From: Marasmius tenuissimus
Lineage: Eukaryota; Basidiomycota; Agaricomycetes; Agaricales; Marasmiaceae
Direction of reading: 5' to 3'
Assembly: GCA_029532415.1 (NCBI GenBank)
Contig: JAQOTA010000064.1
Span: 868,001 to 932,000 of the forward strand
DNA length: 64,000 nt
Shown here piece by piece: positions 11,970-24,956 of the stretch. Below the pieces are notes generated by a model. That model ran no database searches, was not told the DNA's origin, and saw only the letters and a program-made list of their open reading frames with translations. The position numbers and the translations under genes are program-made. Numbering within the stretch: the stretch's first letter is position 1; each line of letters opens with the position of its first letter.

Positions 11970-13330
11970 CTCAACTCCAGCATGTCTCCGTTCTCATCAA
12001 ACGCCGATGCCATCTTAGAAGGTGACCCAAGTAGGTAGCGTTCCGGGTTTCGCTTCCTTATATTTGATCCTCGTTTAGATAAGGAGGAGAAGGCGTTCGG
12101 AGGCGTTTGATGGAACCTTTGACTCGATCAGAAGCATTCCGAGCGAGATAGATGGTCTGAGGACGGAGGAATACGCTGTTTATAAGTGGTACGTGCTCCT
12201 TGTTGCTCTCGTCTCGCTGTTTTACTGACAGGATTCCTCCTAAATCACCTCACCTCCACTCTTGCCGGTCCGATATCCCGGTCTTATCTCCAAATGCCGA
12301 ATCCTATTCTCTGCATTGGGTCGACCACCTACTGCATCATCTATGCGCCACCACGGAGACTAAAAATTCATCACCCTTTCTTGACACGGCCCAGTACGAC
12401 CATGGCATGGGCGGCCGTCGGTGGACGGGTTGTATTGTCCTATCAATTCCTCAGATAAGTACGTCTATTCTGTTAGTTCAATTCAAAGATTCGGCTTTGC
12501 TTGTCCCTGTTCGTTCGAGATTTTAACGCCTTGTATTGTCTCATAATGTCACTTTTATATATGCACCCTGGCACATTCGGCGCTATGCTCTTGGGGAGTG
12601 GCAATATCATTATTGGCGTCCTTTCCTCAATTGTGCTGCGTCTTCGCCTTATGCCAGCGTCAGGACCAAGGGCAGCCCATGTTGCGGAAGAGTACTGGGC
12701 GGTCGTGTGTTGATACTATACACACCCACTTAATCTTACTATTAATAACCAAGTCGCTTGGTGAATATCCGTCGAATCATCCGGAACATACAGTGGCGGG
12801 GTAATCCCCGCTGACTCTGATTCTCAGTCACGCTCGTCGCCTTGTGCTGTATGCTCCGCCGTTAATGGTTGAACATTGCTGATCGTCTCGAGGCCACGAA
12901 TCCGATCATTTTCGGGGCAGGTGCACCTCACTTGTGGAGTGCGGATAAAGGCTTATGATGCTCTCTGTGGTGGAGAGAAGAGATTCCACATACGCATGGC
13001 AGTATGAAATGGGGTAGGGTTAGGGGAGGTCCGAGGAACATATCGGTGGTATGCTGAGGGTGTTGGCGAGGGTACTCGTGCGTTGGTCAATACTGAACGA
13101 AACCGATTATGGGCCTAAAATTAGGTAGTGTATGATTAACCTGTATCTATCGCCTCTTCTTCTGTGGATTCACGACCGTGGTATGCTGTGGGCCGTCTAA
13201 TACTGACATAAAAAACAGTCTTTTGATTCTTCGGATTCCGGGTGCTCTTGCCTCCGAGATTCTCTAGCATTCTCTTCTTCAGAACGAGAAGATGCTGTGC
13301 AGCAGAGAAGTGTCATCAGCAAAATACCCA
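11970..13330 (+). pseudogene. Fragments of an unknown multi-exon gene
   Basis: A start-like segment at 11982 (MSPFSSNADAILEGD) is followed by an exon-like ORF at 12200-12450 (reading SPNAESYSLHWVDHLLHH and DHGMGGRRWTGCIVLSIPQI) and another at 12536-12730 (RRYALGEWQYHYWRPF). The phases can be joined through short introns but I cannot complete a continuous gene. The tail near 13230-13310 (gagaagatgctgtgcagcagagaagtgtc) is related to 29450-29570 and 37290-37380, so this gene has several decayed copies. Its product is not recognised. Confidence 0.3.
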
Positions 13331-13479
13331 AACAGTTGTAAGGCCATTTCATACCTCAATACCTGTTAGGTAGTACAAAACCCGCTGTACCTGGTTGCAA
13401 GCAGGAACAGACTATATAACAGTATTAAAACTTTTCCGAAATCTGGAAAAAGAGCAAGAATCCGTGAGCATGAAACCAG

Positions 13480-14570
13480 TAGAAAATAACAAATTCAAGT
13501 ACCTTCTAACGAGTATTGAGGATGATACTGAAGAGCGAAGCTTGCTGCGAGTTGCGCAGAATGCACCGGGTTTCGAGAGGTTTTAACCAGTTTCAGGCAG
13601 ATTGCCGGATAGGGGAGGTCGCGGCAAATAGCAGAGGGTATTACGGGTACCATCGGATGGTAGAGAAAGTAACGGATAATGGGGAAGGTCATAAATTGTA
13701 GGAGGTGTAATGAAGAGTGGGTATATCATCGGAATTACAGGACCAGGACTCACAGGTAGTGCAGCTAGCCAGGCATGATACCAAACTCACGGCTTCCACG
13801 CTGGATATGGAGTGATGAAACAGGATTGTCATTATAATAACATGTACATACACCACAGAATACATAGAAAGAATATGTGAAATTGAGACAGAGGGGTCAT
13901 ACATCATCAACTTCGATACAACGGCAGTGACAAGGGCCTACATGGAGATAAGCACTCATGAAGCTGATAAGGAGCTAGATGGGGAACATACCAGATAATG
14001 AGTTGCAAGAACGTGGACAGTAAACCTGAAAGGCAGTATGTCCCTTGTTGTATGGTGTCTGGTGGACGTTGAACCCGAGTCCTGACTCACTACATTCAAC
14101 GGTGGTCTGCATTCTGTATTCCTATAGAGGTGTATCAAGACTTCATGCCACTGTAATGAGTAGAAGCGAATACGCACACAATATAGTGCATATATGCGCC
14201 TAAATGATGCGCGAGAGCGGCAAATCTAAATATGGTCGAAGCGGAAAATCAGGAGCACGACGATGGGGATGAAAGGGCAAACTCACATATCTGTGCATCC
14301 CATGTTCAGTTTGTTGGTAGTAGGTACTAAGAAATGCGAGGCTCAATCAGTATACAAAAGGCGACTGACAAACAGGTGAACACATGCCTGAATGCAATTC
14401 CTCATGGTTGTGATCAGAGAAACAGGATGGGCAACGGAGACAACATGTTGAGTAGCTGGTCGTGCAAAACAAATATAATAGACAGTGAGGGGACGGGTGA
14501 ATCGGTGGTGATGGGGGAAGGGAAAAAGATGGGATTGATCATTTGAAAAGTGTCGTGTTTATATACCCTC
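13480..14570 (-). other. Possible minus-strand small gene with a TATA box
   Basis: On the minus strand a TATATAAA box lies near 14560, followed about 100 bases on by an ATG at about 14449 with a short hydrophobic start (MLSPLPILFL) that meets a stop at once, and by further ATGs. Downstream tracts contain GT..AG pairs (for example around 13950-14180) and a hydrophobic ORF at 13689-13910. I cannot assemble a continuous reading frame or name a product. It may be a decayed gene whose promoter is still recognisable. Confidence 0.2.
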
Positions 14571-15061
14571 GAGGTGGTCCGTGCGCCTTTGTGATAACGG
14601 TCAAAAGGTTGGGATGATGACGTCGGTGACAATGTATGGAAGTCGTAAAACCAGAAAACTAGATCATAATGACACTACAAGTCGTCAGTACAACTACAGG
14701 AATGAACAACCACAATGTTGTACGCACCTGGACCACAAATCTATTTCATCCCACTAGGTATAAGGCTGAACAGTCTTCTCAGTTTTGGGTGAGGGTTATC
14801 GATTGTCGAATCCATGAGTAAAAATTCAGAGGAGATTGAGCGATGATAATGCTGGTTGAGAGTCAAGAGGGGAAAAGGTTTTGATGCGCGGACAGGCCAG
14901 GGATATATTTGAGACTCCGACAAGAATCCAGCGCAAGCGCCCCGAGGGCACGTGCGTTCGGTTCTTGCTGGGACACCTACTCCGGTACTCACACTGGTTC
15001 AAGTTGGCATGATGGCTCCAATCAAACCCACACAGTCCTCACTTAGGCGGATAGAATACAC

Positions 15062-15513
15062 ATGGAACCCCTAGATATCATTTCCAACATCTTTTGGACA
15101 ATTATCATTGCTCAATCCCTTGACAACATGTTAAAATCCTTCAAAACCCATGAGGACCCCCGAAACCAGTCACAACACCTTTCGCTCGTCATGACGAGTT
15201 CGGTAGGGCACAACCCCGGATATGGTTTTTGGGGGTTTTAATGGGTTTTGGGTAAGTTTCAACCATATCCTAACTGCGGTCTGATACTCTTACAGCCACC
15301 CGCAATCGTGTAAACGCGTTGCGGGACTTGTACCAAGGCACAACACTCTTCAAATTCACTACTATCGGATCGGCATATTTTACTTACGCCGATCCGTTGT
15401 ACCTAGGTCTCAACCTTTCCGGTATTTTGCTGATGGTCGTCGGCGTTTGGTTTGTGAATGCATTCTTATGCCCAATCTGGCTTAGGGTACTAACTAACAT
15501 CATAGCACCTTGA
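15062..15513 (+). CDS. Short membrane-protein exons, unknown
   Basis: MEPLDIISNIFWTIIIAQSL starts at 15062. A second segment after a possible acceptor near 15296 reads NRVNALRDLYQGTTLFKFTT and then two hydrophobic stretches (YLGLNLSGILLMVVGVWF, VNAFLCPIWLRVLTNII), ending at 15513. The two parts can be joined only by assuming an intron covering an in-frame stop near 15240. No family is recognised; it could be a small membrane protein or a remnant of a larger one. Confidence 0.25.
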
Positions 15514-15659
15514 TCGGGGCATGCTTTGCTACCGTTTAGCACGTCTCGGATGGCCGATCACCAACATCCTTTGTGACTGTCTTGATCTCTTGAAATGACC
15601 CGGCGTCTCTCTTAATGGGCCATTCTGTGTCTTATGTGTATAAAGTCATATTACTTATC

Positions 15660-16535
15660 GGCGATGCTGACGGTTCAATAGAAATGAGCTTTCCTTTGGG
15701 AGCAAACTCTTTCTGGGTGAGTAGCATCCCCTCGTCGCGCCGATGCTTGCTGTTGGGTTAGCACTAAAGCGCAATACTCTGCATCACCATTCATAGACAT
15801 AAGTTATCTTTCATCCCCAGATTTCACAAGTTCACCGAACATGCTCACAGAAACCGTATCTGCAGTGATCTCGCATGCTATTGGCCAACGAATTAGAATC
15901 ACCGAACGAGGTTTACTATGCAAACTTTCATTTGGGGAACTGCGCTTCAATTTGGCACTCCTTGTGAGCGATTGGTAACCCATTGAAGTAAGTAGACGAG
16001 TATTCTCGAAGGAACTTTGTGGGCCCATACCATACTTCACAGCGTCCGAGTTTAATACGCTCAAGCCTTCAACCAACACAAGGCATTGGGTAGGCCCAAT
16101 CCCGGTGGACATGGAGCTGTGGTGATCATTTCACACGCTCATCTTCTATCAAAGTCCGATCGAATGGTCGACGAGGGTCGAAGGCATGTGTTCCGTTCCA
16201 TCAAACCTTCGATTGACAGGAAACACGGTCTCATGGAACATGTTCGCCGCCCGCCAGAAAAATAATAGAGGGACTCCCCGGTATGTGCTAAGGCAAGTCA
16301 TCGCCAATCGAATGTCTGTATTAGTGTTACTTGATGATCGATGATCTTTCAAGCCCGTATTTGCGAGTTTGATCGACGATCACTCAGAAATGACATTCGG
16401 TGGGGGGTGGGGTTCATGGGCGCTATCAAATGCTACGCATAGGCAACGAGGCTGAGAAACGGACGGTCACATATGCATGCGACATTGTGGCCTTGCCTCT
16501 GAGTCCCTTTCCCGTCCTACCTCCATCACTCAATC
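15660..16535. promoter_or_regulatory. Upstream region of copy B, shared with C and D
   Basis: This block is repeated in front of copies C (about 29940-30679) and D (about 37500-38453). Conserved words include atcattycacacgc, tgttcgccgc, gggcgctat and the stretch from ggcaacg through cggacggtcacata to a pyrimidine-rich leader (tccctttcccgtcctacctccatcactcaatc) just before the ATG. The promoters were therefore duplicated with the genes. In B the TATA-like position reads gctatcaaa. Confidence 0.55.
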
Positions 16536-19117
16536 ATGGCCTCCACATTCTTTGCAAGTGCCACGAATACAAGAATTGGTTGCAGGAGTAGATTCCAAAA
16601 TGTCGAAGGTGATGCGAATAACAACTACATCAGTTGTACAACCTGCCAAAAGGAAGAGGAAAACCGAGTCATGGTACTTGTTGAACTTGTCAATTAATAA
16701 GCTGACCCTCAACATTTGTTATTCAGCCCAAACAGAACCGGTATAGGGAGGTTTTCGAAGGTGATGTTCTTCTTCGAGAGCAGACTTGGTCGGAAGAGAT
16801 GGAGGTGGTGATAAGCGCACCTCTGACACACAACGGGTCATCTCAAAACGGTGAAGAAAAAAGAATCACAGTTGTGAAGAAGTTTCATACCGCCACGATT
16901 TACCCACACAATCACACGGCTACCGTTGTGTCTTTGGAGCCAAAGAACAAGAGAGACAGAGATACTACTCGCCTTGTAAGTGTATTTCATGCTTATCAAT
17001 AACACCAGACTAACATGACGTGCTTCAGTTGTGGAAACCGTTCTATGAGGCATACTCAGCTCACAGGTAGGTTCAGTACCCATCAGATGTGTAGGGTTGA
17101 CATTACAATGTTGGTGCCCAGGTCATTGCGGCTTGTTCAGATGCTAGGATTGATGACGGCAGACATACCAACCTTCATTCTGTACGAAGGTAGGAAGGCT
17201 TCGGAGGCAGGGCTAGTTGTGTTGACTCACTACTTGGAATTTCTAGAATTAGCAAATGGAGATGAGTTTACCAGTCGATATCACTACGATGGTCTTGAGC
17301 TAGTATATCGATACCTTTTGTATACAAACATAAGTACTTCAACCTGCGTTCAAACACTCCTGAAATTGCCCTTAGGAAGCTGCAATTTCTGCGCTCCGGG
17401 CCGACAAATTGCTGGGGATTCCGGTGAGTTGATTAATCCGAGTCTTGACAAGCTAAAAGTAGCACAACAGGTTTCGTCGGCCTGGAAGGATTGGACATTC
17501 AATCTCAAAACACGGTCGTGGTACTATGATGCCTCCGCCTCCATCGAACAACCAGATGAAGACTACCTCCACTATGCACCAACGCCACTTCCCAAGGGTC
17601 CCCTTCCCCAACTTGATGCTGACTCAATCACCACTTACTTTGAGAATACTTTGGGTGACCTCTTGTATCTGATTGCGTCAGTGGGAAGAACGCATCAAGA
17701 AGAGCTGTCAGACCTTGTATATCACAGCCAATTGACATTTGGTGCCGTCATCAAACGCTGGGGGGGTGACACTGTTGCCCACCTCCCTTCCACTCCACAT
17801 CCCGAGTGGTGTTTTGAGAATCGGAGTCATAACACCGACGTCAGCTATTCTGAGAAAGGTAAATTTCATTTCTATCTATTCCCTTCTCTCCTGATCTCAC
17901 TAGTCCCTTCACGCGTTGATTTTGAATTTATCAACACTCACAACATTCAACTCAACCTATACTTCTCGTTGCGCCTTCCGTTGGAGGACCGAAGTCGACT
18001 CCGAGCCGCTTACCTTTGTCAGGCTGATAAGGATAGCAGTGTTTTGACATGTACGTGCGCTACGGAGTTCTCGCTGGCATTTTCATGCCCCTCTAATATC
18101 GTTCTATAGATTTCATTGATGAAATCGGATTTACCATTGCTGGCAATTTCTCACATGGTCTCAAACCCTGTCTCGTACCCGCGTATCTTTTTGTTCCCCC
18201 CCTTCACATCGAGTACATCAACGGAATGTACTACATACCCTATCCCCTTCCTGATCAGCTCTTCTACTGGTCATGGGACCCAGAAGAAAAGACCGTGATT
18301 TCGAAGAAGGAGTGGGCGCAGTCTGGAATACCTGAGCTGGAGTTCAAGACGTGGGTCGGATCGTATTGGTACAACGCAGAGTATAGCCTGGTCAAGAGTT
18401 ACTTGTGCAACAAGAACTATGATGTCAATGGGAAGCAATGTGCTCAAGATCGTGGGCATCCCGAGCTGATATGGGGTACGTAGTGTCCTCCCTCTTTGAT
18501 TCATCAAGCATAATTTAGTCTTTGGTTCAGATGATTCTCATGCTCGAAGGATCATGGAGCTGAAGGACACAGACAGTAATGAAGATCTGGAGGGTTTGGA
18601 TCAGCATGGTGGCTCAGAAGAGCTAGAGGGAAAAGAATCTTGCTCTTCAATCTCTCAGCCAGCGTACCCGTCAACCTCCTTACTCATGGGTCAACCTGCA
18701 GAGTGTACAATGCCGCACACAAAAGAACGAGGTGTGTGCTCTATACTCGTGGTATGCGTACCCTGGTTGACATTCTTTCTAGACAGTTGTTATGAAACCA
18801 ACGCAAAAAACTTTGTGAAAGAGACATTCCACATGAGGGAGCAACAGACTATGTTGCAGGAAACCAGACGTCAACCAAATACATCGAAGGGTGCAACTCA
18901 GAGACTTACCCCGTCTAAGCAGTTAGCTCTATTTCCACGCACTCACACCCACTATCTGACCAACCTTACCCAGCTCTCCCAGGCTGGATCACAAAGTTGC
19001 ATTCTCAACAGTCGATACAGTCGGCGGTTGGGACGGAACAGCACGGGTACATTTGGAAGAGAGGGACAGCTCAACCGCCACGTATTTGGCCCAATTCTTG
19101 GAGTTCGATACGGATAA
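16536..19117 (+). CDS. Family copy B, multi-exon protein of unknown function
   Basis: Exons by comparison with C and D: 16536-16673, 16727-16975, 17029-17066, 17122-17329, 17376-17423, 17471-17858, 17904-18050, 18110-18475, 18531-18731 and 18783-19117, giving 705 codons. The N terminus carries FFASATNTRIG and RFQNVEGDANNNY. A region with TVVKKFHTATIYPHN, then LWKPFYEAYSAH and LVQMLGLMTADIPTFILYEG follows. The core contains DWTFNLKTRSWYYDASAS, FPSTPHPEWCFENRS-type text, VDFEFINTHNIQLNLYFSLR and LFYWSWDP. Exon 8 ends HPELIW before an acidic tail. Two defects stand out: the donor of intron 4 reads ATAAGT instead of GTAAGT (17330), and a deletion near 18975 throws the C terminus out of frame relative to copy A. 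Retaining introns 4 and 5 together also keeps the frame. No catalytic motif is recognised. It resembles a large uncharacterised Agaricomycete paralogous family. Confidence 0.72.
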
Positions 19118-19275
19118 CATCGGTATGAATACACCCTGAATGTTCATCTTTGCTTGATTCTGACCGAAATAACCATTTTGCAGCTGATGCATCCTCACAG
19201 CGAGATATAAGCGTGAATTCACTGGGATCGACTGGCCAGGGCCAGTGGGATTTCCTTGTGGTTGAAGATGAGTAA
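19118..19275 (+). pseudogene. Remnant last exon of copy B
   Basis: After the frameshift stop of copy B, a donor-like site and a short intron lead to a last exon at 19184-19275 encoding ADASSQRDISVNSLG..QWDFLVVEDE and a stop. The same ending occurs in A (2414-2501) and C (33788-33886, ending QWEFLVNEDL), so this is the ancestral family C terminus, now out of frame with B's open part. Confidence 0.6.
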
Positions 19276-20200
19276 AGTATATGAAAATGCATAGATTTAG
19301 GATGCTACTGGCTCTCATTCTTCAATATTCCCGCTCACATTTGGTTCTAATATATTGTGATTCCCTTTACGAGCTGAAATAGAACGATTCACAGCTCGGA
19401 TTGATGTACTCACCACTCTCGACGAGATTCACTGCAATGAACCAATCTCCCGCAAGCTCTGAGAGAATGACTATGAACGTTTCATGAATCGTGGCTCGAT
19501 TGAGGATTTGGGTATGACTCAAAGTACGCCCACCATAGTGAGTAGGTATGCATGCAGTTCAGTTCTATTTCCATCTTTTTTTGATGACAGATTACAGAGA
19601 AAAGACTGTTAGTGAATCTGCCACATAATATCAGGAAGACAGAGGGATTGTGTCGTTATGATACTCGTAATGTCATGTCCCTTATCGGGACCATCTCGCT
19701 CATGTTATCCCTTCAACTCACAATTGTGGACATGTTGTTTGCGCCGGTGGTGAGCGACCTCTAAATCCTAATTTTGACGTTCAAAATCGAAGTCAAAATA
19801 TGCCACGAAACCCTTACTATGACTGACTGGGTACGGCAGAAAAGAACGGCAAAACACCGCATACGTGGCTAGCAACAATCAATTGGGTTGAATCTGTATT
19901 TGGGTCGTAGGCGATTGTGTTTGGCGGCGCTGTGAGTAGTGTTGAGGAAAGTGAACGTGGAGGTAGGACAAGTGAAAAGGAAAAGGTTGACGAGGTCAGT
20001 TCGATTTTCGACCACGGTATGGATGAAAATCCTCAGGCGTTTTGCCCCCAGATAGGCATTGCATCGAGCAGTTATCATTTCTGAACAAGGCGTCAGTGCG
20101 AGGGAGCACAAGAAATCCGCTGCGCTGGTCTATCAGAGTGACTTCCTCTCTTTGAAAATCATGACTGCCTCCACCGAGATTCAATCGAGCCATCGCAATG
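19276..20200. repeat. Downstream repeat block, second copy
   Basis: It matches 2502-3540 behind copy A over about 0.9 kb with small indels, showing that A and B arose by duplication of a segment longer than the gene. A minus-strand ORF at 19869-20111 (with FTCPTSTFTFLNTTHSAAKH) shares its frame with the first copy near 3150, hinting at a former minus-strand gene. No product is recognised. Confidence 0.6.
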
Positions 20201-21378
20201 CCCTCTGTCGTGTCATGTTTCCGTAAAGCTCTCGGGCTCGGACGAACGAGACCATTAAGAAGGTCTGGAGATAGATGAACGGGGAGCTCGTTGAGGCGAC
20301 CCAGGGAAGAAGGAATGTATGAGATACTCAGTTCGGTAATTGATACCTAATTGAAGCCTGAGGCTACTATGTGCAATTTCTCACCTCCCGAGTCCCGTAG
20401 TGTGGACTGAGGACCCGCCTGGTATCTGTTTCGGCTTGGCTTGACAATAATGCAAATTTATTCATCTCACGGAACGCTGGCATCCCTCCTACAAAATCTC
20501 TTAGACCTTCAATACATAAGTGAAGTCCCGCATTCCCTCTATGTTGAGCCCATGCCTTTCAGTTGTTCTGTCAAAATCAATAATTGCGATGGCAAAACAA
20601 GCTATCTCGGTTACAATCAGATCTTCATCCTCGCCAGGTCTTCAGCCCGAATCACGCGATCATTGGTATTGGTCATACGGACTGCGCCAATTTCGCGCAT
20701 ACGGCAAGGCTAAATCAGGGCGATTCACCGTAAATCGTGTGGATATTAAACCAAACCAACTGGGCAGCTTCCATCAAGTGGATGAACTCGTAGCCCAGTC
20801 CAGCGTTACGTGAAATGAAGATGTCACTATCATGCCTCTGTCATTAGAGCACGGATTTAGAATTGAGGATAGAAGACGTATCAAGTTCCATCATTCGTGG
20901 CTTCACATTCCATAAACAGCGAATCTGAGATCTGGCAAAGCTCTCTAACAAACAAGAACGAGCCCGAGTCTCATTTACTGCCCAAAGTTCGAATATTGAT
21001 TACGCACCTCTCGTACTGACTCAAGCTACACAGATTCCGTTCTAGTCCGGGTACGCAGTCAATCGAGCCACGACCATGATGATCAACCTCTGAGTCAGCA
21101 TGCCAACCTTTGATAGAAGCCAGTGACAGCGCACCTATCCGAGCCCTATTCATAATCCAGGAAACGATGAAATATGATTGTTCCTCCTACATCCAACTTG
21201 TTTCTGTATCGTTGAGAAGAAACGTCTCGGGGGCGACGAGCACCTCAAGGTTGAATTGTTGAAAAACTTGGAGATTCACCGGTTGGATGAAGTGAGGGTG
21301 TGCCCTTTGCCCATCGAAATATTGGCCGCAGCAGCGAGAACGGTGATGAGGGTGAAACGCATAGTCAATGTGGGAGGA
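20201..21378. repeat. Region with fragments shared with the C and D surroundings
   Basis: 20235-20345 resembles the end of copy D (42350-42440: ttaagaaggcttggagata and the tract that follows). 21030-21115 (gtacgcagtcaatcg...cgaccatga) resembles 34765-34860 and 43060-43150. No continuous gene is seen. The plus ORF 21178-21441 runs across the left end of the 21379 element and is therefore interrupted. Confidence 0.4.
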
Positions 21379-21697
21379 TATGAGTGTCCAAATGGGAAAA
21401 TATTATTTTTTCCCCCGGACCAATTTTCTGTTCCCCCGTAGTATACAACCTTGTGAATCATTACGGGGGGGGGGATGACCCGGTTCCGCGGGGGATTTCC
21501 GACATCTCTGCTTAGGCGCCTACCTGTTTCCCACACGTCTCCTGCACCTTCAGGTGCATCCCACAGGTCAGGCTTAGTTTTCTAAGCTAAGCTAAGTATC
21601 AGGATATCCTTTAATACATATAAGGATTGTGACAGCCAAGTAGCTAACATTTCTGAGGGGCTTTGACTCTTCCACAGCAATATCATTACAGATAAGG
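21379..21697 (+). repeat. Left terminal inverted repeat
   Basis: Inverted copy of about 24957-25294. The inner limit is near ctcttccacagcaatatcatta, whose complement on the right reads with only a few differences (ctttggaagag). The strong conservation over more than 300 bp implies a recent insertion or homogenisation between the arms. Confidence 0.8.
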
Positions 21698-21975
21698 TGC
21701 TAAGTGCCTATCACCTAACTCCACATCATGTGCTGATATTGGTGATTCTTTTGTGCCTCATTGACATAGCATGTATGCCTCAGTCCCAGCTCATTGCTTG
21801 CTATCATAGTAGCTGTATCACATGCTCTTTGTCCAGTGACCACCACCATCTACTCTTTTTTGTTGCTGCAACATTTGTGAATCCCTACTGTTGGAGCATA
21901 GGGTAAGTTAAGAATGTTCAAGGCTTGGTTTTATCAATTTAATTGGATTATCAACCATTTTTTGGATGCAGAAAT

Positions 21976-24699
21976 GCCTGAGACCCGCGAGGAAAGAGGC
22001 CATGTGCTCACAACACAGCATTCTATTAAGCTTGTTCAAGAGATAAACGGGGGTGCTCCCCTTCGTGTTGTTGACTTGTGGGCAGATTATACCAACAAAG
22101 AGGCAGCAAAAGAGGGAGTGAATACACCTGCCAGACGTGGATATGTTGATAGGATTGGACCTGGATCAAAACTTGAACGAGGGCCCAAGAGCAATCAAAA
22201 GCGGCTGTATCCCCCTATCCTCCGACAACAATATCTCAAATCCAGGAAAAAGCTAACCTCAACTGAACTCTTGAAGGGGCTACAAGTACAGGGACCCCAA
22301 TCAATATCTGGGACAGACCGTTTGATGGTTGTGGACCTTGGGGGTGTGATATTGCAGGTGATTGTATTTTTCATGAGCCAGATATCTCTATTGCTTATTT
22401 CAATCTGTTAGGTTCAATACTTGCTTCATACATCTCCTCAACTCTACAGCTCGGAGCAATGGGACGTCATTAAAAGAGTCCACAAAAATGTTTGTATTGT
22501 CCAGTGTCTCCACCTATAAACGGTTTGTCTTTACTCTTCAATTCAGGACTGTGCTTTCAAGGTTGGCCTCGCAATTGAGTTTGAGACTCATGTTCTTGCA
22601 TTCACAACAAAAGATCTGCTTTTCAAGGTTTTCTCTCTATGTCTACTCATTGATTGGAGCTTACAGCTTACATTAGCTGCTTTGGTGGACTTCAATGGAT
22701 GACATTGATCAACTTCCCAATGTTTTTCATGACTACCCTCAGTTTCTTGAGGCAATGGCAGCTTGGATTGAGGAAGAGTTCATGAATGGTAATGGTGACA
22801 GAAGTGGAGTCAAGCTTGCTTTCACTGCATTTCGGGAATGCCGGGTGATGCATGGGGCAGGTGTTTATACAACGAGTGAAGTCTTCCGCATGGCTGGAAT
22901 ATCACCATTGCTACTTGCAACAGAGGTTTTCATGAACCCGTCCCGTGTTGCAAGATTGATCCTCGCTTTCTATACATTTGTGGCAAGAATGTATGATGAC
23001 GAATTCTGGTATGGCCACTATCAACCTGATTTCTTGTCCACAAATTGATATTGCTCTAGGCAGTTAATCCGACCTGCCATGTATGGCACAGTCCTTGCAC
23101 CAACGGTTGAACACCGTGAGAAGTATGCTGGCTTCCTCACTGTATATGCCCAGAATGAATCACGATGTACATACCGGGAATATGAGCTGGTCCAGAATTT
23201 CAAGGTATGTCTTCTCTATGTCATATTTAGCTTTGATACATACAATTCCTGTAGAATGAACTCTCCAGTTTGGGAAAACAGCCTCGAACCTGGAGACGAG
23301 GAGATTCTGATATTGAGCTGTTTGATCCTTTTGAACCCGAACATGTCAAATGTGCCCTGAAAGTGTCAAAGGCCAACCTTGGTCATTTGGTCTTTGGTGA
23401 CTCATTGTGGACATCACTTCATCAAGAGGTGCCAGTAGAATTGGATCCTATTACAAAGTTATTCATTGACCACCGTGAGTTCACTATACTATTGCTGGTT
23501 TCTGTAGTTTTTCAAGAATGAATAACTCAATAATCCAACAGAGGTTATACGGAACAGCACAGCTGTGGCACCACCAACATTTCTTAGCCCAGGAGCATAT
23601 CTAGAATTATTCCCAGAGAACAAGAAACGCAAACCACACCCTACAATTTACTACCAGTGCAAGTCTCAGATATGGACCCTCCTTCCCAATTTCCCTTCCA
23701 ATTGTTGTCATACATGAAGAACAACTAAGAGGACACGGCCTCGATTAAGGTATGAGTTTGAACATCTATATGAATTAGCAGCATAGTTGACATCAGTTAA
23801 CAGTGCTCAATCTGCAACTGAGGAGTCTAGCAATGACAGCAGCCAAGATACAGATGATGGAGACGGTGATGAGTATTGTGGTTTGAACAATGGTAAAGAA
23901 GTACAACTCATGCTCAAAGCTGCTCGCCATGAGAAGTTGTTTCACACCATCATCCACAAGAAAACCAATGATGTGGCCATTGGCCCATTAGAGTACTGTG
24001 GCAATGGCAGGCGCATCAAGGGTCCTCGTGGAAAGACAGTGTACGCCTTTGTTGTTGTTGGTGGTCAATTGTTCATTCTTCTGACAATTTTACTACAAGT
24101 CTGTCAGTATGCACTGGCAATCCAACCCTTCCAGAGTATTTGCTAGTTCACGATGCAAAACGTGAATATCATAAGAAAAACAAGAAGTACTTTACTCCTG
24201 GAATGGTAAAGCGAGCAATGTCAAAGGCCCTCATTAAAAGGCGTGCTATTGTCATCCAACAGCGACTTGATGCACATACTTCATATCTTTCAGAAATCTC
24301 ATCTTCATCAGATGTGTCGAGTGCCGACGTTGAGGTTGTAGCTGCCAAGCCATCACACAAGCTGAGGAAGCACAGTAAGACATTCCAATTTCTATGTGGT
24401 TCTGAGATATCTGTTAACAACTCTTCCGCACAGAGCCAGTCACTGAGCCAGTCACCTACATCAGCACCGACTCGGAAGATGGCTTGGGTGGTGGCTCCAA
24501 CTTCCACAGTCCAGACCATGTGCACAACTCTCCAACGTACAACAACACTGACACTGAGCAGGAAGACATTGAGGTATCAGCAATGTTTCATTCCATGGCT
24601 TCTGTATCCGAGCGCGCCTCTTTGCCCCTAGTTGCTATGAACAATTCAACAATCATCTATGATCCTTACAAAGGCTACATCCCAGATGTTAGATTCTAG
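21976..24699 (+). CDS. Large unknown protein of the inverted-repeat element
   Basis: Start at 21976 (MPETREERGHVLTTQHSIKL); an in-frame ATG at 21914 is an alternative. Exons can be joined in phase: 21976-~22357, ~22412-22488, a small exon starting at DCAFKVGLAIEFETHVLAF (~22548-22626), ~22675-23009, ~23060-23204, ~23252-23475, ~23541 onward, then ~23790-24040, ~24103-24380 and ~24436-24699. Notable text: LRVVDLWADYTNKEAAKEG, RLYPPILRQQYLKSRKKLTS, FRECRVMHGAGVYTTSEVF, PSRVARLILAFYTFVARMYD, VLAPTVEHREKYAGFLTVYA, SKANLGHLVFGDSLW, an acidic serine stretch (ESSNDSSQDTDDGDGDEY), KNKKYFTPGMVKRAMSKALI and a hydrophilic end DPYKGYIPDVRF. The join around 23650-23790 is unresolved because a stop falls there in the main frame. 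I do not recognise a domain or an obvious catalytic triad. It is the only gene in the element, so it is either a novel mobility protein or cargo. Confidence 0.6.
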
Positions 24700-24956
24700 A
24701 TGACACATATTTCTTGGTTAATGATCTCGCACGAACACTACGCTCTTTACCTACCATCCAGTCGTTTTAGTCAATGGTGATACCTTCATGTGGTTGTTGC
24801 TCGCTAGCCTGATCTCATCTATACTGTACATACAACTGCTCACTGTCTACCACCATTCCTTCCTTTGGCGATATTGTACGTATTGTACTGGCATAGCTAT
24901 TCATACAATCAAGTAATCACCTGCTGTTCTTTCAACCATGCCACCGATTGAAACCC

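Noticed and set aside
21379..21380. Tc1/mariner-type insertion with TA duplication for the 21379 element
   Set aside because: It would need a pre-existing GGAGGATAGGAGGA target. A 6-bp GGAGGA duplication with TA inside the inverted repeat needs fewer coincidences. It is not excluded.
24169..24525. Minus-strand ORF of 118 codons inside the inverted-repeat element
   Set aside because: It lies opposite the well-supported plus exons (24103-24380 and 24436-24699) and ends where they do; a shadow.
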